A stretch of 64,000 nt of DNA from Nocardiopsis endophytica (GTDB lineage: Bacteria > Actinomycetota > Actinomycetes > Streptosporangiales > Streptosporangiaceae): NCBI RefSeq assembly GCF_027706725.1, contig NZ_JAQFWQ010000005.1:1-64000 (forward strand). Direction: 5' to 3'. Below are positions 1-8,014 of this stretch, piece by piece. A program made the translations under genes and the position numbers. Under the pieces are notes generated by a model. The model worked only from the letters and a program-made list of their open reading frames with translations. It searched no databases and was not told the DNA's origin. The first letter of the stretch is position 1. Every line of letters starts with the position of its first letter.

Positions 1-113
1 GGGCTTATCGTGTCCGTTTTAACCCCGGGTTCCCCGAGATCATCGCGGAGGGGCCTCCCGGGCGGCGTATACCGGGCATAACGGGCAGTGGGAGAGGGGT
101 GCGGGCATCCTGT

Positions 114-160
114 GTCGTGAAATCGACGCTTTTGGGCTGATCAGGCGTCGGTTTCACGAC
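114..160. repeat. Inverted repeat, 16-bp arms
   Basis: The arms are GTCGTGAAATCGACGC (114-129) and GCGTCGGTTTCACGAC (145-160), complementary at 15 of 16 positions, with a 15-nt loop. The TTTT tract lies inside the loop rather than after the stem, so it is not a classic terminator. It is relatively AT-rich for this genome and could be an operator or a structured RNA. Confidence 0.7.
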
Positions 161-250
161 GCAAGATGGACCGGGGCCGCCCGAAGGCCCGGGAGCGCGC
201 CCCCCTGCCCGCCGATCGGCGAACGGGGCCGGGGAACCGCCCCGCTCGGT

Positions 251-330
251 CCGTCGCCGCCTCCTCCGCCACGCTCTGGCGGCCTGCCGCCCGGCCGGGG
301 CCTTGAGCGGGGGACCTGCTGTGCCGTTGC
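251..330 (+). repeat. Dispersed repeat, copy A
   Basis: This copy runs CGTCGCCGCCT..., then CTGGCGG, then CCCGGCCGGGG and finally GCGGGGGACCTGC. Its reverse complement recurs closely at 1951-2041 and more loosely at 2225-2305. Copy A shares the left-hand segment CGGGGAACCGCCC with copy C. Confidence 0.65.
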
Positions 331-392
331 TGCTCATGACGGCGACCGCCCGCACGCGCCGCGGCCGACAACGCTGCAGGTGGGGCCGCCTA

Positions 393-477
393 CCTTCGTC
401 GTCGCCGCCTCCTTCCTGATACCCCGCCGACCTGGCGGACGGCCGGCATCCGTGAGCGGGGGACCTGCCCGGCCGTC
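393..477 (+). repeat. Dispersed repeat, copy B
   Basis: Same order of blocks as copy A: CGTCGCCGCCT, then CTGGCGGACGGCC, then GAGCGGGGGACCTGCC. It shares the exact block TGGCGGACGGCC with the reverse complement of copy D (1951-2041). Confidence 0.6.
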
Positions 478-511
478 CACCTGCACCGGGAGGGGCCTGC
501 CACCCGGCAAG

Positions 512-560
512 CAGGGCCGGGGAACCGCCCTGCTCGGGCCGTCGCCGCCCCATCGGGTCG
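512..560 (+). repeat. Dispersed repeat, partial copy C
   Basis: GGCCGGGGAACCGCCCTGCT followed by CGGGCCGTCGCCGCC matches the left part of copy A (about 226-262) with few differences. The right-hand part of the element is absent or too diverged to recognise. Confidence 0.5.
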
Positions 561-608
561 GGTGGGCCAGGGCGGACCAGGAGGGCTTCCGCTCGGATGT
601 CCTGGTGT

Positions 609-1184
609 TCAGGGCTTGGGAACCCGGGCGAGCACTTCGTCGACCGACCACTGGTCATTGGCGTGGGCGCCGTACTTCGCCGCCAGGATCCGTCCGTCCG
701 GGGCGATGAGGAAGTCGGCGGGCAGGCCCAGCTTGCCGCCCGGCGGGCGGCGCTCCGGTGTGGGCCAGGGGCGCTTCTGTAGCAGCAGCCGGACGGCGCG
801 GAAGACCCCGCGTGCGATCCCCGGCCAGGCACCCGGCGAGAGCAGTGAGCGCGGGCCCGCCTCCACGCCGTAAGCCTGGTAGAGCCCCATCCCGGGGTCG
901 GCCACGAGGTCGAACGGGGCGTTCTCGGCGTACTCGCGCAGGCCGTCGGCGGTCGAGTGGAACACGGCGACCGCGCGCACCCCCGCCGCCTCGATGTCGG
1001 CGTGGCGGCGGGCGAACGAGTGCAGGTGCAGGTGGCAGATCGGGCACCCGGCGAACCGGCGGAACTGCAGGTGGACGATGCGGTCGGGGTCGGGGAGCGA
1101 CAGGCGTTCGCCGGTGGCGGTGGTCGGCGCTGCCTCGGGGGCGGTGTCGCCGACCTCTAAGCGGGCGGTACGGGAGGCGGTCAT
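609..1184 (-). CDS. Peroxiredoxin-like (AhpC/TSA fold) protein
   Basis: A 191-residue thioredoxin-fold protein of the AhpC/TSA-like peroxiredoxin group, probably a cytosolic thiol peroxidase or disulfide reductase. The active-site motif FAGCPIC puts cysteines at about residues 47 and 50. The C-terminal half has the family pattern of a proline-rich loop and then a conserved strand (FLIAPDGRILAAKYG). The ATG at 1184 was chosen because it follows GTGAGGACC and because the reading frame farther upstream crosses the divergent promoter. It is divergent from a TetR regulator, 73 bp apart, which is its likely controller. The physiological substrate cannot be read from sequence. Confidence 0.85.
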   Translation of the reverse strand: MTASRTARLEVGDTAPEAAPTTATGERLSLPDPDRIVHLQFRRFAGCPICHLHLHSFARRHADIEAAGVRAVAVFHSTADGLREYAENAPFDLVADPGMGLYQAYGVEAGPRSLLSPGAWPGIARGVFRAVRLLLQKRPWPTPERRPPGGKLGLPADFLIAPDGRILAAKYGAHANDQWSVDEVLARVPKP

Positions 1185-1232
1185 GGGGAGGGTCCTCACG
1201 TAGGAGTATCGCGTACGCCAACGAACGTATGC

Positions 1233-1247
1233 GCGTACCTTGTACGC
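1233..1247. promoter_or_regulatory. Candidate TetR operator
   Basis: GCGTAC-CTT-GTACGC is a perfect 6-bp-arm inverted repeat ending 10 bases before the TetR start. A second palindrome, GCGTACGC, lies at 1211-1218. Both sit in the 73-bp divergent region, so one regulator could govern both genes. Confidence 0.6.
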
Positions 1248-1257
1248 TGTCAACGCC

Positions 1258-1926
1258 ATGCCACGACCACGCTCCCTCACCGAGGACCGGATCGCCGACG
1301 CCGCCCTCGCCGTCCTGGACCGGGACGGCACCGACGGCCTGAAGATGCGCGCCGTCGCCGCCGAGCTCGGCATGGGCACGATGTCGCTCTACCGCTACGT
1401 CAGCGGGCGCGAGCGGCTGGAGGGCCTGGTGGTCGACCGGATGCTCGCCGCCGTGGACACCGGCACCGGGGAGCTGGAGCGGTGGACCGACCGCGTCCTG
1501 GCCCTGGCCGAGCGCGTGCGGTGGGTGGTCCAGGCCCACCCGGCGGCCGTCCCGCTGCTGCTTGGGCGGCGGCACTCCGCTCCGGCGTCGCTGCGCTGGG
1601 GCGAGGCGGTGCTGGAGGTCCTCGCCGAGGCGGGGTTTGGGCCCCGCCACCGCGCGTTCGCCTTCCGCGCGATCCTCGGGCAGGTGATGGGGGCGCTGCA
1701 GGCCGAGCACTTCGGCCCGCTGATCGGCGAGGGGACCGAGGCGCTGGCCGCCCTGCCCCGCGAGAGCCACCCCTACCTGGCGGAGACGGCGGCCGCGGCC
1801 CGCGGCCTCACCGCCGAAGAGGAGTTCCGCAGGTGTGTGGGCCTGCTGCTGGAAGCCCTCGACCGGGAGGCCCGAGAGGACCGGGAAGGCGCCGACGGGA
1901 GCCGCCCGGGCACCCGCGGCAGGTAG
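1258..1926 (+). CDS. TetR-family regulator (TetR_C-type ligand domain)
   Basis: A 222-residue regulator. The N-terminal helix-turn-helix covers about residues 5-50 (ITEDRIADAALAVLD-like helix, then AVAAELGMGTMSLYRYV). The C-terminal all-helical domain resembles the tetracycline-repressor type. The ATG at 1258 fits the family N-terminus (MPRPRSLTEDRIADAAL); a TTG at 1240 is in frame but lies inside the palindrome. It probably represses itself and the divergent peroxiredoxin-like gene through the GCGTAC palindromes. The inducer is unknown. Confidence 0.88.
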   Translation: MPRPRSLTEDRIADAALAVLDRDGTDGLKMRAVAAELGMGTMSLYRYVSGRERLEGLVVDRMLAAVDTGTGELERWTDRVLALAERVRWVVQAHPAAVPLLLGRRHSAPASLRWGEAVLEVLAEAGFGPRHRAFAFRAILGQVMGALQAEHFGPLIGEGTEALAALPRESHPYLAETAAAARGLTAEEEFRRCVGLLLEALDREAREDREGADGSRPGTRGR

Positions 1927-1950
1927 GGGACGAGGCCGGATCGGCGGATC

Positions 1951-2041
1951 GTCGGCGACGGCACGGCAGGTACCCCGTTCACACTCCCCGGCCGGGTGGC
2001 CGTCCGCCAGGGGACGAGGGAGAAGGCGGCGACGGGGAAGG
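1951..2041 (-). repeat. Dispersed repeat, copy D
   Basis: Read on the minus strand this copy gives CCGTCGCCGCCTTCTCC, then CTGGCGGACGGCC, CCCGGCCGGGG and ACCTGCCGTGCCGTC. It closely matches copy A in the opposite orientation, so copies A and D flank the peroxiredoxin/TetR pair as inverted repeats. Confidence 0.65.
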
Positions 2042-2043
2042 TC

Positions 2044-2224
2044 CGCGGCCCTTGCGGCACCGCTGCGGCGTTCGGCGAGGAGCTTGACCGTCATCCATGT
2101 CGCGCCCGGGTTAGTACCCGGCGCGGGTCGTGGACCGCATCGTCGCCGTCTCGTAGGCGAAGCCCGCCGCCTCGGCCTCGGCCTTGTTCAGGCCGGTCCT
2201 CGCCACCTCCAGGTCGCACCCCAC
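2044..2224 (-). pseudogene. Remnant of FAD-dependent disulfide reductase (CoADR-like), C-terminal part
   Basis: The minus strand encodes VARTGLNKAEAEAAGF and then ATMRSTTRAGY, ending at a TAA (2111-2113). A different frame continues with MTVKLLAERRSG (2094 downwards). Together these match the dimerisation domain of CoA-disulfide-reductase/NADH-oxidase-like flavoproteins, where STTRAGYYPG is followed by MTVKL(V/L)AE. The stop and frame change within about 20 bp, and the absence of the FAD and NAD domains, show it is a dead fragment. It lies between repeat copies D and E. The family assignment is from memory of the motif. Confidence 0.6.
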
Positions 2225-2305
2225 CCCGAGGAGGCGGGTACCCCGCTTCGGGGCCCCGGCCGGGCGGCTGTCCGCCGGAATGCGGGGGCGGGGGCGGTGA
2301 CGGCA
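2225..2305 (-). repeat. Dispersed repeat, copy E
   Basis: On the minus strand the order is CGTCACCGCC, then GGCGGACAGCCGCCCGGCCG, then AGCGGGGTACC. It is most like copy A in the GCCGCCCGGCCGGGGCC core and has the same orientation as copy D. It abuts the flavoprotein remnant. Confidence 0.55.
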
Positions 2306-2387
2306 GGGGGGAGCGGAGCCGGGCGTCCTGGTCGGTGAACGCCGCATCGCCGGGCTGACGCCCGCCGCCTCGCGGCCGCTCCCGGGG

Positions 2388-3263
2388 CTACTGCTCCGAC
2401 AGGTGCCGGTGGAACCACTCCGTCAGCGCCCGGTCGGCCAGGACGCCGCCCGGGGTGGGCGGGCCGGGCTGGAGGCCGGGCTCGGGGCCCAGAGTGTGGG
2501 CGAGGTCGGGGACGACCGCGTGCCGCACCCGCTCAGGGCCGGTGTAGGGGGCAAGGGCGCTACAGAGCCCGCGGCCGTGGTCCGGCGGGACCACCTCGTC
2601 CTGGCCGCCGCTCACCACCAGGACCGGGGGGACCTGCCTGCGGGCCGCCATGTCGGAGACGCGGCCGGCGACGTCCAGCCGGACCGCCGCGTCGCGGGCC
2701 TCCTCGGTCCAGACGTAAGGGGCTCCGGTGCGGCGCTCGCGGGCGGCGATCACCCGCTGCGGCGCGGTCACCGGGTTGACCAGGCCCACCGCGGCCACGG
2801 GGAGGTCGGACTCGGCCAGCGCCAGCATCGCCGCCGCGCCGCCCGCGCCCACCCCCATCAGCCCGACCGGGCCGTCGACCACGGGGAAGCGCGCGGCGAG
2901 CTCCGCGGCGGCCGCGTGCAGCTCGTTCCCGGCCTGCTCCACCACCGGCGCGTACAGGTGCAGGAGGTAGTCGGCGCGCCCCAGCTCGTTGACGGCGGCG
3001 ACGCCGCCCTCGGGCAGGCGGGCGCCGAACATCGGCAGGCCCAGGTAGACGCGCCACGCCGGGAGTGAGGCCATCGGCAGCGTCCCGGCCAGGGCGGTCT
3101 CACCGCGCGGCGGCTCGAACGCGTGCAGCGCCAGCACCAGAGGGGCGCGCGGCCCACCGATCGCGGGCGGGACCGCGAGGAACGGCACCCCGGCCGCGGT
3201 GCCCGCCACCGGGCCCGGGGCCGGTTCGGCCGCGGGTGATACTGCGGTTTCGGTGTGCGTCAA
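2388..3263 (-). CDS. Alpha/beta-hydrolase (dienelactone-hydrolase-like) lacking the nucleophile serine
   Basis: A 291-residue alpha/beta-hydrolase-fold protein. The start is taken as the TTG at 3263 because GGAGGAG lies 5-6 bases upstream. The acid and histidine positions look intact (SGGQDEVVPP and PDLAHTLG). The nucleophile elbow reads LMGVGAGGAAAM, so the Ser expected in G-x-S-x-G is Gly (codon GGC). Either catalysis is lost or the protein has a non-hydrolytic role. A TetR gene lies 83 bp upstream on the same strand and probably shares its transcript. Confidence 0.75.
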   Translation of the reverse strand: MTHTETAVSPAAEPAPGPVAGTAAGVPFLAVPPAIGGPRAPLVLALHAFEPPRGETALAGTLPMASLPAWRVYLGLPMFGARLPEGGVAAVNELGRADYLLHLYAPVVEQAGNELHAAAAELAARFPVVDGPVGLMGVGAGGAAAMLALAESDLPVAAVGLVNPVTAPQRVIAARERRTGAPYVWTEEARDAAVRLDVAGRVSDMAARRQVPPVLVVSGGQDEVVPPDHGRGLCSALAPYTGPERVRHAVVPDLAHTLGPEPGLQPGPPTPGGVLADRALTEWFHRHLSEQ

Positions 3264-3346
3264 CGAGGGCTCCTCCCGTCGGTCTGCGCCGCCCCGTGTC
3301 CTCGGCGCCGGTGCACCGCGGACCCCGGCCCCGCCTCCGCCCCGGC

Positions 3347-3997
3347 TCAGGCGAAGTGCCGGCCCAGGTAGCACCGGAGCATCAGCTTGGCTTCGGAGAT
3401 CAGGTCGGGGTCCCCGTCGGGGTCGGCGCGGAAGGCCAGTTTGAGCACCGCGTCGGCGGCCTCCACGGCGACGGTGACGGCGCGGTCCAGGCGCTCGCTC
3501 TCCTCGGCCCCGGCCACGGTGGTGAGCAGCTCGCGCAGGCGGGCGGCGATCACGCCGTTGTTGTCGGAGGAGGTGTCGAGCAGGCGCACGTCCACGATGT
3601 CGCCGAAGTGCAGGCTGCGGAAGCCCGGGACGCTGCGGTGCATGTCCAGGTACTCGTCGATGATGACATCGACGGCCTCGCTCCAGTGATCGAACCCCCC
3701 GTTCTTCAGGCGGTCGGCCACGCGGTGGCTGAACATGTCGAGGTAGCGCAGGACCAGCGCTTGGGTGATGGCCTTCTTGTCCGGGAAGAACTGGTAGACC
3801 GATCCGATGGCGACGCCCGCGCGTTCGGCGATGCGCGTGGTGGACAGTCCGCTGTACCCGCCCTCGTCCAGGAGTTCGGCGCAGGCGTCCAGCATCCGCT
3901 GGACGCGCGCCATGCTGCGCTGCTGGGCGGGCCGCCGGCGCAGCGGAGCGTGCGCGAGCGCGGGCTCGACGGCGATGGAACTGCGGGAAGTAGTCAT
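3347..3997 (-). CDS. TetR-family regulator
   Basis: A 216-residue regulator with an N-terminal TetR helix-turn-helix (about residues 20-65: RMLDACAELL, then TTRIAERAGVAIGSVYQFF). The ATG at 3997 follows AAGGATGTG. It precedes the serine-less hydrolase on the same strand and is divergent from the GH1 gene, 148 bp away. The inverted repeat CCGGAAT/ATTCCGG at 4018-4048 lies just upstream and is a candidate self-operator. The ligand is unknown. Confidence 0.88.
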   Translation of the reverse strand: MTTSRSSIAVEPALAHAPLRRRPAQQRSMARVQRMLDACAELLDEGGYSGLSTTRIAERAGVAIGSVYQFFPDKKAITQALVLRYLDMFSHRVADRLKNGGFDHWSEAVDVIIDEYLDMHRSVPGFRSLHFGDIVDVRLLDTSSDNNGVIAARLRELLTTVAGAEESERLDRAVTVAVEAADAVLKLAFRADPDGDPDLISEAKLMLRCYLGRHFA

Positions 3998-4017
3998 CAC
4001 ATCCTTATGATGCCTTT

Positions 4018-4048
4018 CCGGAATCAAATGGTTCCCGTAATATTCCGG
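4018..4048. promoter_or_regulatory. Candidate operator between TetR and GH1
   Basis: CCGGAAT (4018-4024) and ATTCCGG (4042-4048) are perfect 7-bp arms 17 bases apart, in the most AT-rich part of the divergent intergenic region. This is a plausible TetR binding site. Confidence 0.45.
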
Positions 4049-4145
4049 GTTCGTGCCCTGCGAATGCTGAGGCGGCGAATTGGCCGAATCCGGCCGCCGA
4101 GGAGGGGTGTGCTCGCCCGTGGCGGCTGGTAGAGGGGGTGGTCCG

Positions 4146-5612
4146 GTGCAGGCAGGCGTTCCCGGTGGGGTGCCCGTGTTCCCGCCCGGCTTCCTCTGGG
4201 GCGTCGCGACCTCCGCCCACCAGGTCGAGGGCGGCGCCGACGCGCGCGGCCGGTCGGTCTGGGACGCCTTCGCCGCCGAGCCCGGCAGGATCCGCGACGG
4301 CGCGACCGGTGCCGTGGCGTGCGACCACTACCACCGCTGCGACGAGGACACGGAGCTGTTGCGGGCGCTCGGGGTAAGCGCTTACCGACTGTCGCTCTCC
4401 TGGCCCCGGATCCAGCCCGACGGGCGCGGCCGGATCGACGCCGCGGGGCTGGACTTCTACGATCGGCTCGTCGACGGCCTCCTCGCCGCCGGCATCGAGC
4501 CGGTCCCCACGCTCTACCACTGGGACCTGCCGCTTGCCCTGGAGGAGCAGGGCGGATGGCTCGCCAGGGAGACGGCCGACCGCTTCGCCGACTACGCGCA
4601 GGCGGCGGTCGACCGCCTCGGGGACCGGGTGGGGCGGTGGATCACGCTCAACGAGCCGTTCGTGCACATGGCCTTCGGGTACGCGTTCGGTGTGCACGCT
4701 CCCGGCAAGGCCCTGATGACCGGCGCACTGCCCGCCGGACACCACCAGCTCCTCGCGCATGCGCGCGCGGCGGCGGTCCTGCGCGAGGCCGGCCGCACGG
4801 TGCTGCTGACCAACAACCTGACGCCGGTCGAACCGCTCCGGGAAGGCGAGGACGCGGGCGCGGACGCGGACCGAGAGGCGGCGCGCGCCTACGACGCCCT
4901 GCACAACCGCATGTTCCTCGACCCGCTCCTGCTGGGGGAGTATCCCGACCTGGGCGCCTACTCGCCCACCGGCCGTTCACCGCTGGACGGGGCGGTGCTG
5001 CCCGGCGACCTCGACGAGATCCACGGGTCGGCGGACGCGCTCGGGGTGAACTACTACAACCCGACCGTCGTCGCGGCCCCCGAGCCGGGCGACGGGCTAC
5101 CGTTCGCCCTGCCGCCCTACACCGACCGCCACCCCGGCACGCCGACCACCGCCTTCGGCTGGCCGGTCGTCCCCCGAGGGCTGTACGACCTGCTCACCGG
5201 CCTGCGCCGCCGGTACGGCGACCGGCTGCCCCCGCTCTACATCACCGAGAACGGCTGCTCCCGCGACGACGCCCCGGACGCGTCGGGCCGCGTCGCCGAC
5301 CCCGAGCGCTGCGCCTACATGGAGGGCCACCTGCGCGCGCTCGCCGATGCCGTCGCCGACGGGGTCGACGTGCGGGGCTACTTCGCGTGGTCGCTCATGG
5401 ACAACTTCGAGTGGGCCGAGGGCTATACGCAGCGCTTCGGCCTCGTCCACGTCGACTTCGACACGGGACGGCGGACGCCCAAGGATTCCTACGCCTGGTA
5501 CCGGGCGTGGATCGAGGGCCGACGGGGCAGCGACAGCACCGACACCCATTCCGGCACCCACACCGAAACCGAGCAGAGCAACCCGACCCCGACACGAAGG
5601 AATCAGCCATGA
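4146..5612 (+). CDS. GH1 family beta-glucosidase
   Basis: A 488-residue glycoside hydrolase family 1 retaining beta-glucosidase, predicted cytosolic with no signal peptide. The opening [19 protein letters not shown] is the GH1 signature. The acid/base is the Glu in LNEPF (about residue 170) and the nucleophile is the Glu in ITENG (about 368). The GTG at 4146 was chosen because AGAGGGGG precedes it by six bases. The stop overlaps the start of the aldehyde dehydrogenase (ATGA), so the two are translationally coupled. A 12-bp palindrome GTAAGCGCTTAC (4374-4385), typical of LacI/GalR sites, lies inside the coding region. Confidence 0.93.
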   Translation: MQAGVPGGVPVFPPGFLWGVATSAHQVEGGADARGRSVWDAFAAEPGRIRDGATGAVACDHYHRCDEDTELLRALGVSAYRLSLSWPRIQPDGRGRIDAAGLDFYDRLVDGLLAAGIEPVPTLYHWDLPLALEEQGGWLARETADRFADYAQAAVDRLGDRVGRWITLNEPFVHMAFGYAFGVHAPGKALMTGALPAGHHQLLAHARAAAVLREAGRTVLLTNNLTPVEPLREGEDAGADADREAARAYDALHNRMFLDPLLLGEYPDLGAYSPTGRSPLDGAVLPGDLDEIHGSADALGVNYYNPTVVAAPEPGDGLPFALPPYTDRHPGTPTTAFGWPVVPRGLYDLLTGLRRRYGDRLPPLYITENGCSRDDAPDASGRVADPERCAYMEGHLRALADAVADGVDVRGYFAWSLMDNFEWAEGYTQRFGLVHVDFDTGRRTPKDSYAWYRAWIEGRRGSDSTDTHSGTHTETEQSNPTPTRRNQP

Positions 5613-7063
5613 CGGGGATGCCCGAGGACACCACCGAGGCGGAGCTCGACCGCGTGATGGAGGCGGCGGCCGAGGCCGCCCCCGACTTCGCGGCGATGCG
5701 CCCGGCCGACCGCGCCGCCGTGCTGCGGGCGGCCGCCGACGCCCTCGACGGGGCGGCCGAGGAGCTGGTGCCCATCGCCATGGAGGAGAGCCGCCTGCCC
5801 GAGGCGCGCTGCCGCAACGAGCTCGGGCGCACCACCTTCCAGCTGCGCTTCTTCGCCGACCACATCGAGGAGGGGCGGTACCTGGAGGCGTCCATCGACC
5901 GGCCCGACGGGCAGTGGGGCATGGGGCCGCGGCCGGACGTGCGGCGGATGCTGGTGCCGCTGGGGCCGGTCGTCGTGTTCGGCGCGAGCAACTTCCCGTT
6001 CGCCTTCAGCACCGCCGGCGGGGACACCGCGTCGGCGCTGGCGGCCGGGTGCCCCGTCGTCGTCAAGGCGCACCCCGGGCACCCGCGCCTGGCGCGCCGC
6101 ACGGGTGAGGTCGTCGCCGACGCGCTGACCAAGGCGGGCGTGCCTGAGGGCGTCTTCGCGGTCGTCTACGGGCAGGAGACGGGGCGCAGGGCGGTGCTGC
6201 ACCCGCGGGCGCGCGCGGTCGGCTTCACGGGGTCGATCCCGGGTGGGCGGGCGCTGTTCGACCTGGCGGCGTCGCGGCCCGACCCGATCCCCTTCTACGG
6301 GGAACTGGGCAGCGTCAACCCGGTGTTCGTGACGCGCGCGGCCATGACGGCGCGCGGCGGGGAGATCCTTGAGGGCTACGCCGGGTCGTTCACCATGGGC
6401 GCGGGGCAGTTCTGCACCAAGCCGGGCGTGCTGCTGGTGCCGAGCGACGCCGACGTGTCGCCCCTGGTGGACGACGTGCGCGGGCGCGCGGCGGCGGAGC
6501 TGCTGAACGACCGGGTGGAGTCGGGGTTCAGCTCCGGGCTGGAGCGGCTGAGCGGGCGCTCGGACGTGGAGGTCCTGGTGGAGGGGGCGCAGCGGGGGGA
6601 CGGGTGGACGCCGTCGCTGCTGCGGACCGACATCGATGCGCTGCTGGCCGACCCGGAAGGGCTGCTGGAGGAGTGCTTCGGCCCGGCGTCGCTGGTGGTG
6701 ACCTACGACGACGAGGAGCGGCTGCTGGAGGTGGCCGGGGCGCTTCAGGGGCAGCTGACCTCGACCGTGCAGGGCGAGGAGGAGGACGCGATCGCGCCGG
6801 GGCTGCTGGCGTCGCTGTCCGAGCACGCGGGACGGGTGCTGTGGAACGGGTGGCCGACGGGGGTGTCGGTGACGCACGCGATGCACCACGGCGGGCCGTA
6901 CCCGGCGTCGACGTCGCTGCACACGTCGGTGGGGACGACGGCGATCCGCAGGTTCCTGCGGCCGGTGGCCTATCAGTCGGTGCCGGACGCACTGCTGCCC
7001 GAGGCACTGAAGGACGAGAACCCGCTGGACATCCCCCGCCTGGTGGACGGCAAGCCCGAATAA
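5609..7063 (+). CDS. NADP-dependent aldehyde dehydrogenase (alpha-ketoglutaric semialdehyde type)
   Basis: A 484-residue aldehyde dehydrogenase. [20 protein letters not shown] and KAHPGHP are typical of 2-oxoglutarate-semialdehyde dehydrogenases of oxidative pentose, galactarate and hydroxyproline routes. The catalytic residues are Cys269 (GQFCTKPG) and Glu232 (YGELGSVNP). The ATG at 5609 overlaps the GH1 stop by four bases. Pairing with a beta-glucosidase suggests sugar or sugar-acid breakdown, but no other pathway gene is adjacent, so the exact substrate is uncertain. Confidence 0.88.
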   Translation: MTGMPEDTTEAELDRVMEAAAEAAPDFAAMRPADRAAVLRAAADALDGAAEELVPIAMEESRLPEARCRNELGRTTFQLRFFADHIEEGRYLEASIDRPDGQWGMGPRPDVRRMLVPLGPVVVFGASNFPFAFSTAGGDTASALAAGCPVVVKAHPGHPRLARRTGEVVADALTKAGVPEGVFAVVYGQETGRRAVLHPRARAVGFTGSIPGGRALFDLAASRPDPIPFYGELGSVNPVFVTRAAMTARGGEILEGYAGSFTMGAGQFCTKPGVLLVPSDADVSPLVDDVRGRAAAELLNDRVESGFSSGLERLSGRSDVEVLVEGAQRGDGWTPSLLRTDIDALLADPEGLLEECFGPASLVVTYDDEERLLEVAGALQGQLTSTVQGEEEDAIAPGLLASLSEHAGRVLWNGWPTGVSVTHAMHHGGPYPASTSLHTSVGTTAIRRFLRPVAYQSVPDALLPEALKDENPLDIPRLVDGKPE

Positions 7064-7118
7064 CCGGACGATGCGCGGCGGGGAGGGGCTGCTCCCCGCC
7101 GACCGGCCCCTCCGTCGT

Positions 7119-7176
7119 TGATCTCGGGAAGAACGCCCCTAAAACCGCGCCGGTAGCGTCGCTTTTCCCGAGATCA
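7119..7176. terminator. Inverted repeat between convergent genes
   Basis: TGATCTCGGGAA (7119-7130) and TTCCCGAGATCA (7165-7176) are perfect 12-bp arms around a 34-nt loop, between the convergent dehydrogenase and MerR genes. It may end transcription in both directions, although the loop is long. The right arm and following bases (CCCGAGATCATCG) recur at 33-45, so it may instead be a dispersed repeat. Confidence 0.5.
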
Positions 7177-7193
7177 TCGGGGATCCGCAGGGC

Positions 7194-7919
7194 CTAGGCG
7201 CCGTCGCCGTCCTGTTCAAGGAGCTCGTTCGTGCGCTGCAGGACGCGGAGCTGTGCCGGGTTGTACAGCTCCACCGCCGCGTGCGCCAGGGCGCTCTTGG
7301 CGAGCTCGGAGCCTCGGGGCGAGTCCGCCGTCGGGTCGACCGCCGACGGATACCTCTCCCGCGCCCGGCGGACCACCGGCGCCATGCGTTCGGCGAGGGA
7401 GTCGACCGCGGCGTCGTCCGCATCCGCGGGGAGGTGGTCGAACTCGTCCTCGGTCTCGTCCCGGTCGGCCAGCGCCCGACGGAACGCCTCCAGGGACTCC
7501 TCACTGAAGATCGTCGAGTAGACCATGAGCAGCGACCGTTTGGCCTCGGAGAGGTCCCGGGAGACGGGGGCGAATGCGGGCGGTACCTCGGGCAGCGCCC
7601 GGTGGCGCAGGAGCACGGCGAGTTCCGCGCGTATGCGGGTGAGCCGTTCGATCGTCGCCTCCAGCTCGGCGTCCAGGACGCGGATCGCCTCGTCCGGCTC
7701 CTCGTCGGCGTGCTCCATGGCCGCGATCTGCGCGAGAGGGACCCCCAGGTCGCTCAGCCGCTTGATCTGCACCAGCCGGACCAGGTGTGCCACGCCGTAC
7801 TGCTTGTACCCGTTGGAGGCGCGTTCGGGAACGTCGAGCAGCCCGGTCTCGTGGTAGTGGCGGACGGCCTTCACCGTCGTCCCGGCGAGTTCGGCGAGCT
7901 GCCGAGTGCTCCACGCCAT
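7194..7919 (-). CDS. MerR-family regulator
   Basis: A 241-residue MerR regulator. The N-terminal winged helix (MAWSTRQLAELAGTTVKAVRHYHETGLL) is followed by a dimerisation helix to about residue 115 and a C-terminal all-helical domain of unknown ligand. The ATG at 7919 follows GGGGGAG. Its promoter has the MerR layout (TTGCCC, 19-bp spacer, TGGACT) with a TGCCC-TCG-GGGCA dyad in the spacer. The same arrangement precedes the membrane protein gene upstream, so it probably controls itself and that gene. Confidence 0.9.
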   Translation of the reverse strand: MAWSTRQLAELAGTTVKAVRHYHETGLLDVPERASNGYKQYGVAHLVRLVQIKRLSDLGVPLAQIAAMEHADEEPDEAIRVLDAELEATIERLTRIRAELAVLLRHRALPEVPPAFAPVSRDLSEAKRSLLMVYSTIFSEESLEAFRRALADRDETEDEFDHLPADADDAAVDSLAERMAPVVRRARERYPSAVDPTADSPRGSELAKSALAHAAVELYNPAQLRVLQRTNELLEQDGDGA

Positions 7920-7965
7920 TGCCTGCTCCCCCGTTCTCGGTCCTTCCCTGCCCCGCCCTGGAATG

Positions 7966-7996
7966 AGTCCACACCATGCCCCGAGGGCAGGGGCAA
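7966..7996 (-). promoter_or_regulatory. MerR-type promoter of the merR gene
   Basis: On the minus strand: -35 TTGCCC (7996-7991), a 19-bp spacer containing the dyad TGCCC-TCG-GGGCA (7977-7989), and -10 TGGACT (7971-7966). The over-long 19-bp spacer with a centred dyad is the hallmark of MerR-activated promoters. Confidence 0.7.
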
Positions 7997-8014
7997 GCGG
8001 TGGGCCCTCTGAGG

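Larger units (their letters stand above)
1..608. other. Gene-free region with repeats
   Basis: No reading frame here has a recognisable domain or a convincing ribosome site; the long frames are by-products of very high GC. The stretch holds a 16-bp inverted repeat (114-160) and copies of an about 80-bp repeat (251-330, 393-477, 512-560). Bases 33-45 match 13 bases of the inverted repeat near 7167-7179. Confidence 0.6.

Noticed and set aside
5-832. Long minus-strand reading frame overlapping the peroxiredoxin end
   Set aside because: It is composed of Pro/Arg/Gly-rich sequence with no domain and crosses the stop of a clear gene; such frames arise by chance at this GC content.
4080-4145. Longer N-terminus for the GH1 protein
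   Set aside because: The extra 22 residues are Arg/Gly-rich and precede a good ribosome site in front of GTG 4146; GH1 enzymes begin close to FPPGFLWG.
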